5,003 nt of DNA, taken from NCBI GenBank assembly GCA_022712075.1, contig JALAHE010000056.1:1-5003 (forward strand). The letters are read 5' to 3'. Under the pieces are notes generated by a model, which made no database searches, had not been told where the DNA came from, and saw only the letters and a list, made by a program, of their open reading frames with translations. This document shows positions 1-5,003 of this stretch, piece by piece. Made by a program: the position numbers and the translations under genes. Every line of letters starts with the position of its first letter. Position 1 is the stretch's first letter. Source of the DNA: Galactobacter sp. GTDB lineage: Bacteria; Actinomycetota; Actinomycetes; Actinomycetales; Micrococcaceae.

Positions 1-1
1 C

Positions 2-1516
2 AACGACGTCGACGTCATCGTGATCGGCGCCGGCTCGGCCGGCAACGTCATCGCCCGCCGCCTGCTCGATGCCGGGAAGACCGTGGCCGTGCTGGAGGCC
101 GGTGGCCTGCCGGTGAACCCGATCATCGCCGACGTCGCGGCGGCCGGCGGCCTGTGGCGCGGCCCCGAGGACTGGGACTACGTCACGGAGCCGCAGCCGG
201 GCCTGGGCGGCCGCGCGCTGCACCTGCCGCGCGGCAAGGTCGTGGGCGGTTCCCACGCGCTCAACGCCACCATCTGGGTGCGCGGACACCGCTCCGACTA
301 CGACGCCTGGGCCTACCGCGGCTGCCCCGGCTGGGGTTGGGACGAGGTGCTTCCCGTCTTCAAGGCGATCGAGGACTTCGACGGCGGGGCCTCGGAGTCC
401 CGCGGCGCCGGCGGGCTGTTGGACGTGCGCGAGAACTTCGGCCGCGACGAGGTGCAGGACTCCATCCTCGAGGCGTGCCGCCAGTGGGGGATGCCCGAGG
501 ACGCCGACTACAACTCGGGCGAGCCCGACGGCGTCTCCAAGATGCAGCTCAACGTCCGCGACGGCAAGCGCTTCAACACGTGGAACGCCTACCTCGAGCC
601 CGTGGCCGGCTCCGAGGCGCTGCGCCTGATCACGGGGGCCCAGGTCTCCCGCCTGATCCTCGAGGGCACCACGGTGCGCGGCGTGGAGTACATCGACGCC
701 GACGGAGCCACCCAGACCCTGCTCGCCGAGGAGACCGTGCTGTGCGCCGGCGCCCTGGGTTCCCCCGAGGTGCTCCTGCGCTCCGGCGTGGGCCCGGCCG
801 AGGAGCTGCGCGCCGTGGGCGTGGAGCCCGTCCTCGACGCCCCGGGTGTTGGCAAGAACCTGCACGATCACTTCCTGGTGCCGGTCATCTACTCCACGGA
901 GCGCGAGGTGCCGGCGCCGGGCGTCGGCGCCGCCGAGACGCACCACTTCTGGCGCTCGCGCGAGGACCTGGCCGTCCCGGACACCCAGCCGCTGCACTTC
1001 TCGCTGCCCATGTACTTCCTGGATGACATGGAGGGCCCGGACAACGGCTTCAGCCTCGTCGCCGGCATCGTGCGCCCGGCGGGCCGCGGCTCGCTCACGC
1101 TGGCCGGCCCGGAGCTGGCCGACGGCGTCAAGGTGGACGTGGGGGCGCTCGCTGATGAGTCCGACGTCGACTCGATGATCGCCTCGGTGCGCCAGTGCCG
1201 CGAGATCGGCCGCCAGGCTGCCCTCGCCGAGGGTTGGGGCGCCCGCGAGGTCTACCCTGGCGAGCAGCTCGGGGACAGCGACGAGGAGCTCGAGGGCTAC
1301 GTCCGCGACCGCACGGTCACCTACCACCACCAGGTCGGCACGTGCCGCATGGGCCTCGACGACACCGCCGTGGTGGACCCCCGCACCCTGCGCGTGCGCG
1401 GCCTCGAGGGTGTGCGCGTCGCCGACGCGTCGATCATGCCCGACATCACGACGGGCAACACGAACGCGCCGACGGTCATGATCGCCGAGCGTGCCGCCGC
1501 CATGATCCTGGCCTGA
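2..1516 (+). CDS. GMC-family FAD-dependent oxidoreductase (5' end cut by window edge)
   Basis: Flavoenzyme of the glucose-methanol-choline family, expected to oxidise an alcohol group with FAD as cofactor in the cytoplasm; the substrate cannot be read from sequence. The frame is open to the left edge and reads NDVDVI before a GTG at 20, so that GTG is the internal valine of a Rossmann strand, not the start; probably only a few N-terminal residues are missing. Counting that valine as residue 1, I see GAGSAG (3-8, dinucleotide fold), Glu26 in LEAGG (likely ribose contact), the first GMC signature PRGKVVGGSHALN (70-82), the second signature GALGSPEVLLRSGVG (244-258), and a C-terminal HHQVGTCRMG (436-445) with GNTNAPT (479-485). 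By family knowledge, His437 and Asn482 would be the catalytic pair. About 500 residues is normal for the family. Choline dehydrogenase-like is the usual database label, but a choline substrate is unproven. A hairpin follows the TGA stop. Confidence 0.93.
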   Translation, partial: NDVDVIVIGAGSAGNVIARRLLDAGKTVAVLEAGGLPVNPIIADVAAAGGLWRGPEDWDYVTEPQPGLGGRALHLPRGKVVGGSHALNATIWVRGHRSDYDAWAYRGCPGWGWDEVLPVFKAIEDFDGGASESRGAGGLLDVRENFGRDEVQDSILEACRQWGMPEDADYNSGEPDGVSKMQLNVRDGKRFNTWNAYLEPVAGSEALRLITGAQVSRLILEGTTVRGVEYIDADGATQTLLAEETVLCAGALGSPEVLLRSGVGPAEELRAVGVEPVLDAPGVGKNLHDHFLVPVIYSTEREVPAPGVGAAETHHFWRSREDLAVPDTQPLHFSLPMYFLDDMEGPDNGFSLVAGIVRPAGRGSLTLAGPELADGVKVDVGALADESDVDSMIASVRQCREIGRQAALAEGWGAREVYPGEQLGDSDEELEGYVRDRTVTYHHQVGTCRMGLDDTAVVDPRTLRVRGLEGVRVADASIMPDITTGNTNAPTVMIAERAAAMILA

Positions 1517-1545
1517 TCCGGCCGGCTTCAGCGGCGACTCGCTGA

Positions 1546-1583
1546 CGGGGCGGCCCGGCGTGGAATCCCGCCGGGCCGCCCCG
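1546..1583 (+). terminator. Strong hairpin without T-run, putative terminator of the oxidoreductase gene
   Basis: A perfect 15-bp inverted repeat (arms 1546-1560 and 1569-1583, left arm CGGGGCGGCCCGGCG) closes an 8-base loop, TGGAATCC. It begins 29 bases after the oxidoreductase stop. Neither strand has a T-run after the stem, so it is not a classical intrinsic terminator. Actinobacterial genes often end in such T-less hairpins, which is why I call it a putative terminator; transcript processing or partial read-through into the PHP gene is also possible. Confidence 0.65.
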
Positions 1584-1602
1584 AGCCATTAGCCGGACGT
1601 TC

Positions 1603-2472
1603 ATGCGCATCGACCTGCACACGCACTCCTGGGTCTCCGACGGGACGCAGGCCCCCGCCGAGCTTGTGGCCGACGCCGCCGCGGCCGGCCTCGACGTCGT
1701 GGCGCTCACCGATCACGACCAGAGCGCCGGCTGGGACGAGGCCCGCGCCGCCGCCGTGGCCCACGGCATCGGCTGGCTCGGCGGCATCGAGGTCACGTGT
1801 CGCGTGCCCGGCTCGGGGATTAGCGTGCACATGCTCGCCTACGGGGTCAGCCGGGGGAACGACGAACTCATCGCGGCACTGGCCGGCCTGCGCGATTCGC
1901 GCGATCACCGCGCCCAGGCCATGGTTGACCGCCTCGCCGAGGACTTCCCGATCGACTGGGAGTCGGTGCAGGCCCAGACGCAGGACGGCTCCACGATCGG
2001 CCGCCCGCACATCGCCGACGCGCTCGTGGCAGCTGGGGTGGTCAAGGACCGCACCGAGGCCTTCGCCCACATTCTGTCGCCGCGCGGCCCCTACTACGTG
2101 GGCCAACCTGCCCTGGACCCCGTGGAGGCCGTGCGCCTCATCCACGGCGCCGGCGGGGTGGCCGTCATGGCCCACCCGGTGGCCGGGGCGCGCGGGCGCG
2201 TCATCGGGCGCGAGGACATGCTCGACGTCGTGCAGGCCGGCCTGGACGGCGTGGAGGTGTACCACCGCGACAACTCGGCCGAGGGGCGCTCGCAGCTGCT
2301 CTCGCTCGCGAGCGAGCGCGGCCTGATCGTCACCGGATCCTCCGACTACCACGGTGCAGGGAAGCCGAACCGCCTCGGGGAGAACACGACCGAGCCGCTC
2401 GCCCTGCTCCGGCTCCTGGAGCGCACCGAGGCGCCCGAGTACGTGGGCTTCGAGGCCTCCGACCTCTCCTAG
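1603..2472 (+). CDS. PHP-domain metallophosphoesterase, YciV/RNase AM-like (nucleoside 3',5'-bisphosphate phosphatase / 5'-3' exoribonuclease)
   Basis: A complete 289-residue cytoplasmic protein, the usual size for this family (E. coli YciV is about 290). The PHP metal ligands are all visible: HTH (His6, His8), Asp13, His38 in LTDHD, Glu63, His76, His191 in MAHP, and Asp248 and His250 in SSDYHG. The GRPHIADAL stretch (133-141) is typical of the YciV branch rather than of histidinol phosphatase or DNA polymerase PHP domains. Known members remove the 3'-phosphate from nucleoside 3',5'-bisphosphates such as pAp and trim RNA 5' to 3' using a multi-metal centre; that activity is inferred here from homology. 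The ATG start is well supported because conserved residues begin at position 3. The ribosome site is weak (GGA at 1595-1597, five bases before ATG). The start lies 19 bases after the hairpin, and the gene ends 18 bases from the convergent transporter gene. Confidence 0.9.
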   Translation: MRIDLHTHSWVSDGTQAPAELVADAAAAGLDVVALTDHDQSAGWDEARAAAVAHGIGWLGGIEVTCRVPGSGISVHMLAYGVSRGNDELIAALAGLRDSRDHRAQAMVDRLAEDFPIDWESVQAQTQDGSTIGRPHIADALVAAGVVKDRTEAFAHILSPRGPYYVGQPALDPVEAVRLIHGAGGVAVMAHPVAGARGRVIGREDMLDVVQAGLDGVEVYHRDNSAEGRSQLLSLASERGLIVTGSSDYHGAGKPNRLGENTTEPLALLRLLERTEAPEYVGFEASDLS

Positions 2473-2490
2473 CCGCGCCGGCCCTGCCGC

Positions 2491-3780
2491 CTAGCCCTGG
2501 GACGCGTCCTGGGCGTCCGCGCCCTGGCGCGGACCCGCCGTCGTGCCCTGGGTGGAGGCACCCGTCGCGACGGGCCCACCCAGGCGCAGCGTGAAGGACA
2601 GCGCGCAACCGATGAGGCACAGCACCACGGGAAGCAGCAGCGCGTCGTTGAGCCCCACGAGGCCGGCCAGGCCGCCCACGATGGCGGGGCCGGCGAGCAT
2701 GCCGACGTAGCCGGCGCCCACGATGCGCGCGAGCACCACGGCGCCGCGCGGACCCGGGACGAGCGAGCCGGCCGCCGTGAACAGCTGCGGGACGATGCCG
2801 GAGAGGCCGATGCCGTACAGGCCCCAGCCCACCACGGCCCACCCGAAGCTCGGCAGGAACACCACGCCGAGCAGGCCCACCGCGGCGATGAGCGAGCCGT
2901 AGCGCACCACGGCGCCCGCACCGAAGCGCCCGGCCACGCGATCGGCGCAGAGGCGGCCGATGGTCATGGCGGTGGAGAAGGTGCCGTAGGCGGCCGCGGC
3001 GAGGGACTCGCTCGTGCCGAAGTGTTCAACGGCGTGGCGCGAGCTCCAGTCGTTCACGGTGCCCTCGGCGAGGAAGAACGCGAATGCCAGCAGGCCGAGG
3101 ACGAGGCCCAGGCGCAGCACGTGCGAGCGCTCCGGGGCGGGGGCAGCGGCGGCCAGGGCAGGGTCCTCGCCCCGGGCCGCCGCGACGGCGGCGTGCGAGG
3201 GCATGAGGACGGGGAGGGCACCGAGCGCGACGGCTGCGCACACGGCGCCCATGATGCTCATCGACACCACGGTGGGCAGGTCGAGCGCGAGCAACGTGCC
3301 GCCGAGCAGCGCGCCGAGCGCCCCGCCCACGGAGAAGAAGGCGTGGAAGGCGCTCATGATGGGGCGTCCATAGGCCTGCTCCACGCGGACTGCCTGCTCG
3401 TTCATGGCCAGGTCGAGCGCGCCGTTGCCGATGCCGAAGAGCATGAGCCCCGCGCCGAGCCAGAGCGGATCCGGCGCGAGCGACACGGCAACGATCCCCA
3501 GGAACATCACGACGGTGCCCCAGGCCTGCACGGGCCGCGAGCCCCAGCGGGCCGCGAGCGAGCCGCCGGCCTGCATGGCCAGGAGCGCGCCCACACCGAG
3601 CACCAGGAGCAGCACCCCGAGCCCCGCCTCGTTCAGGCCCGTGTTGTTCATGAGCCGGGGGATGTGCACCACCCAGGTGGCGACGGCGAAGCCGCACGCG
3701 AGGAAGCTGGCGAAGACGCCGAGGCGGGCGCGGCGCAGGGCCGCGCTGGGACGGGGAGGGGTGTCGGTGGTGGCACTCAC
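2491..3780 (-). CDS. Major facilitator superfamily transporter, YbjJ-like, 12 TM
   Basis: An integral membrane protein of 429 residues, normal MFS length. Hydrophobic segments are seen at roughly 19-40, 51-69, 86-102, 105-125, 143-165, 170-192, then a hydrophilic central loop (193-220, Ala/Pro-rich), then 221-238, 260-278, 288-308, 312-335, 347-370 and 377-398: the 6+6 plan. Motif-A-like loops GGSLAARWGSRP (72-83) and GRLCADRVAGRFG (275-287) follow TM2 and TM8. The segment AMNEQAVRVEQAYGRPIMS (125-143) followed by FHAFFSVGG resembles the YbjJ and fucose-permease-like branch. Family members export or import small molecules by proton-coupled exchange; the substrate cannot be told. The last 30 residues are polar and G/Q/A-rich, probably a cytoplasmic tail. 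The start is GTG at 3780, as no other ATG or GTG lies before TM1. It follows the methyltransferase stop by 9 bases, so it is likely co-transcribed with it. Confidence 0.9.
   Translation of the reverse strand: MSATTDTPPRPSAALRRARLGVFASFLACGFAVATWVVHIPRLMNNTGLNEAGLGVLLLVLGVGALLAMQAGGSLAARWGSRPVQAWGTVVMFLGIVAVSLAPDPLWLGAGLMLFGIGNGALDLAMNEQAVRVEQAYGRPIMSAFHAFFSVGGALGALLGGTLLALDLPTVVSMSIMGAVCAAVALGALPVLMPSHAAVAAARGEDPALAAAAPAPERSHVLRLGLVLGLLAFAFFLAEGTVNDWSSRHAVEHFGTSESLAAAAYGTFSTAMTIGRLCADRVAGRFGAGAVVRYGSLIAAVGLLGVVFLPSFGWAVVGWGLYGIGLSGIVPQLFTAAGSLVPGPRGAVVLARIVGAGYVGMLAGPAIVGGLAGLVGLNDALLLPVVLCLIGCALSFTLRLGGPVATGASTQGTTAGPRQGADAQDASQG
2515..2534. other. 8-bp hairpin at the convergent gene junction, possible transcription-end structure
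   Basis: GTCCGCGC (2515-2522) and GCGCGGAC (2527-2534) pair perfectly around a CCTG loop. The element lies inside the last codons of the transporter gene, on its polar C-terminal tail, and 42 bases after the PHP stop. A + strand transcript of the PHP gene would fold it in its 3' region. There is no T-run on either side, so a terminator role is only a possibility; in DNA this G+C-rich such hairpins also arise by chance. Confidence 0.25.
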
Positions 3781-3782
3781 CG

Positions 3783-3795
3783 CCTCAGCCTATCC
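3783..3795 (-). promoter_or_regulatory. Ribosome-binding region for the transporter, overlapping the methyltransferase stop
   Basis: Reading on the - strand, GGATAGG (3795-3789) contains the methyltransferase TAG stop and sits eight bases before the transporter GTG, a reasonable Shine-Dalgarno spacing. A better match, GAGG (3786-3783), is only two bases from the GTG and is probably too close to be used. The arrangement favours re-initiation by ribosomes ending the methyltransferase. Confidence 0.4.
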
Positions 3796-4827
3796 AGGCT
3801 CCCCGTCCGTGGCCCGCTCATCCCAGCGCAGATCGATGAAGCGCGCCGCAGGCAGGCGCCTGCGCATGACGTCGACCGCGTCGGCGTGCGCGTCGACGCA
3901 CACGAAGCGCCGGCCCAGCTCGGCGGCGGCCGCCCCGGTGGTCCCCGAGCCGGCAAAAAGGTCGAGGACCCAGTCGCCTTCGCGGGAGGAGGCGGCGATG
4001 ATGCGCTTGAGGATGCCGAGCGGCTTCTGCGTGGGGTAGCCCGTCTTCTCCTTGCCCGTGGGCGAGACGATGGTGTGCCACCAGACGTCGGTCGGCAGCT
4101 TGCCGCGCGCCGCCTTCTCCTTGGTCACGAGTCCGGGCGCCATGTACGGCTCGCGCTGCACCTCGGCGGAGTCGAAGTGGTAGGCGGCCGGGTCCTTGAC
4201 GTACATCAGGATGGTGTCGTGCTTGGCTGGCCAACGGCGCTTGGGGCGCGCACCGTAGTCGTAGGCCCAGATGATCTCGTTGACGAAGCGATCGCGGCCC
4301 ACGAGCGCGTCCATGGCCACCTTGGCGTAGTGCGCCTCGCGGTAGTCGAGGTGCAGGTACAGCGTGCCGTCCGGTGCCAGCAGGCGCCAGGCCTCCTCGA
4401 GGCGCGGGAACAGGAAGCCCCAGAAGTCCTCGAAGCGGTCGTTGTAGCGCGCCAGCTCAGTGCGCACGGAGGCGTAGCTCGCGCCGCGGAAGCCGCTGCG
4501 CACGCCCTCGCCCACGCGGGGCGCGGACTCATCGATGCCCGACGGCGCGGGGGAGGGCTGGGAGCCCCCGCCCGCCTGGGCGGGCACTTGCGTCTCGCCC
4601 GGGACGGGCGCGCCGGGCGCGGGAGCCGGCCCCGCCTCGTCGTCGGGCAGGCGGGAGCCAACAAAGCGCTCGCGGCGCTGCACCCGCCCGGTGTTGAACG
4701 GGGGGTCGAGATAGACGATCGTGAACGCCCCGCTCGGCAGAGCGGCGGTGGCGGCCAGGTTATCCCCGGCCACCACCGCCGATTCACCGTCGAGGCTGAA
4801 CCACGCGGCGCGGTTCAGCTGGCTCAC
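3790..4827 (-). CDS. Orphan site-specific DNA methyltransferase, beta-class N6-adenine/N4-cytosine type
   Basis: A 345-residue SAM-dependent amino-methyltransferase. The catalytic motif IV is DPPFNTG (41-47) near the N-terminus, and the SAM-binding motif I is DLFAGSGTTG (289-298) near the C-terminus, preceded by the motif-X-like YPTQKP (264-269). The order IV, then recognition region, then X and I is the beta class, as in type III Mod subunits and small orphan enzymes. DPPF rather than SPPY points to N6-adenine more than N4-cytosine, by family knowledge; the target site is unknown. Residues about 61-112 are a Pro/Ala/Gly-rich insert with no predicted fold. The region between (about 180-260) is the likely target-recognition part. 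No endonuclease gene is in view. The GTG start at 4827 overlaps the upstream stop as GTGA and has no visible Shine-Dalgarno sequence, so translation is probably coupled. An RNA substrate cannot be excluded from sequence alone. Confidence 0.88.
   Translation of the reverse strand: MSQLNRAAWFSLDGESAVVAGDNLAATAALPSGAFTIVYLDPPFNTGRVQRRERFVGSRLPDDEAGPAPAPGAPVPGETQVPAQAGGGSQPSPAPSGIDESAPRVGEGVRSGFRGASYASVRTELARYNDRFEDFWGFLFPRLEEAWRLLAPDGTLYLHLDYREAHYAKVAMDALVGRDRFVNEIIWAYDYGARPKRRWPAKHDTILMYVKDPAAYHFDSAEVQREPYMAPGLVTKEKAARGKLPTDVWWHTIVSPTGKEKTGYPTQKPLGILKRIIAASSREGDWVLDLFAGSGTTGAAAAELGRRFVCVDAHADAVDVMRRRLPAARFIDLRWDERATDGEPG
4492..4647 (-). other. Low-complexity Pro/Ala/Gly-rich insert inside the methyltransferase
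   Basis: This stretch encodes methyltransferase residues 61-112, starting PDDEAGPAPAPGAP and running through repeated Pro, Ala, Gly, Gln and Ser with scattered acidic residues. It sits shortly after the catalytic DPPF motif and before the conserved helix that starts near SYASVRTELARYNDRF (117-132). The reading frame stays open and both flanks match the family, so it looks like a disordered loop expansion rather than a frameshift. The DNA is rich in short G/C inverted repeats (for example 4547-4553 with 4565-4571). Confidence 0.7.
4824..4827 (-). promoter_or_regulatory. GTGA stop-start overlap coupling the upstream gene to the methyltransferase
   Basis: On the - strand the four bases GTGA hold the GTG start of the methyltransferase (4827-4825) and the TGA stop of the upstream frame (4826-4824). 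The preceding bases give no purine-rich Shine-Dalgarno match, which fits termination-reinitiation by ribosomes finishing the upstream gene. Confidence 0.75.
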
Positions 4828-5003
4828 TCGGAGGCCGCTGCGCCGCCCTGCTGGCCCTCGCCGCCCTGCCCGCCGCGGCGGGTGCGACGGCGGCGACGCG
4901 GGGCGCCGCTCCCCTCGGAGCGCGTGCCCTCGGAACGGCCGCCCTCGGAACGCGGGGCGCGCTCGCCCTCGGCCTTGGGCTTGGAACCCTCGTGGGCCGG
5001 GCG
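4824..5003 (-). CDS. C-terminal basic tail of a probable DEAD/DEAH-box RNA helicase (partial, continues past right edge)
   Basis: The frame on the - strand is open from the right edge to a TGA at 4826-4824 and gives 59 residues. It reads RPAHEGSKPKAEGER, then three RSEG repeats, then APRRRRRTRRGGQGGEG and a QQGGAAASE end. No catalytic domain is in the window. Basic, Arg/Gly/Glu-rich disordered tails of this kind are common at the end of actinobacterial RhlE-type DEAD-box helicases, where they bind RNA; RNase E/G and some pseudouridine synthases have similar tails, so the name is an inference from the tail alone. The open frame, continuous codon bias and the exact GTGA overlap with the next gene support it as real coding sequence. 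It is too short and lacks a start here, so it is easily missed by ORF callers. Confidence 0.55.
   Translation of the reverse strand, partial: RPAHEGSKPKAEGERAPRSEGGRSEGTRSEGSGAPRRRRRTRRGGQGGEGQQGGAAASE
4908..4952 (-). repeat. Three in-frame 15-base repeats encoding RSEG(G/T/S)
   Basis: Three consecutive imperfect 15-base units encode RSEGG, RSEGT and RSEGS in the partial tail gene. The units share the - strand core TCCGAGGG and differ in the first arginine codon (CGT, CGT, CGC) and in the last codon. Being a multiple of three, the repeat can change copy number without breaking the frame. A fourth, degenerate relative (AEGER) lies just upstream. Confidence 0.7.

Noticed and set aside
154..1026. 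+ strand open frame of 290 codons inside the oxidoreductase
   Set aside because: It is an Arg/Gly/Ala/Pro-rich shifted frame of a gene with clear GMC signatures.
1584..1602. Possible promoter -10 element around CATTAG before the PHP gene
   Set aside because: It matches a -10 consensus poorly, no -35 is found at a proper distance (that place is hairpin loop and stem), and the room is too short for a normal leader.
1528..2352. Long - strand open frame of 274 codons opposite the PHP gene
   Set aside because: It is antisense to a gene with all PHP metal ligands, runs through the hairpin, and its translation is low-complexity Val/Gly/His/Ala/Arg with no domain. Long antisense frames are expected in DNA with such strong third-position G/C bias.
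3404..4039. + strand open frame of 211 codons across the transporter-methyltransferase junction
   Set aside because: It spans two well-supported - strand genes and translates to Ser/Arg/Pro/Ala-rich sequence typical of an opposite-strand shadow.
4547..4585. Inverted repeats (4547-4553 with 4565-4571, and 4570-4576 with 4579-4585) as a regulatory hairpin or terminator
   Set aside because: They lie in the middle of the methyltransferase frame within a G/C-rich low-complexity stretch, overlap each other and have no T-run, so chance composition explains them.
3790..5003. A restriction-modification or phage-defence island
   Set aside because: Only a methyltransferase is present, with no endonuclease, defence ATPase, integrase or transposase, and base composition and codon use match the neighbours.

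Overview
The window is chromosome-like, very G+C-rich DNA with strong third-position G/C bias, frequent GTG starts and almost no intergenic space. Codon use and protein character fit a high-GC actinobacterium, most likely in or near the Micrococcales. That placement is inferred from composition and gene style, not from a marker gene.

Layout: two genes on the + strand converge on three genes on the - strand. The + strand carries (1) a nearly complete GMC-family flavin oxidoreductase entering from the left edge (2-1516), (2) a strong hairpin without a T-run (1546-1583), and (3) a complete PHP-domain phosphatase/exoribonuclease of the YciV/RNase AM type (1603-2472). The - strand, read from the right edge, carries (4) the basic, Gly/Glu/Arg-rich C-terminal tail of a protein that is probably a DEAD-box RNA helicase (4824-5003, partial), (5) a beta-class amino-methyltransferase (3790-4827) whose GTG start overlaps the preceding stop by four bases, and (6) a 12-TM major facilitator transporter resembling the YbjJ group (2491-3780), starting 9 bases after the methyltransferase stop. 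The two convergent blocks are separated by only 18 bases.

Functional reading: the three - strand genes look like one transcription unit whose promoter lies outside the window, with the methyltransferase probably translated by coupling to the gene upstream. The + strand genes are separated by a putative terminator, so the oxidoreductase and the PHP protein may be independent units. No tRNA, rRNA, CRISPR array, transposase, integrase or restriction endonuclease is visible. Most of the window is ordinary core or near-core metabolism. The points most worth a second look are the orphan methyltransferase coupled to a putative RNA helicase, its proline/alanine/glycine-rich insert just after the catalytic motif, and the T-less hairpin 19 bases before the PHP start codon. 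I do not see convincing evidence for a wholly new system.
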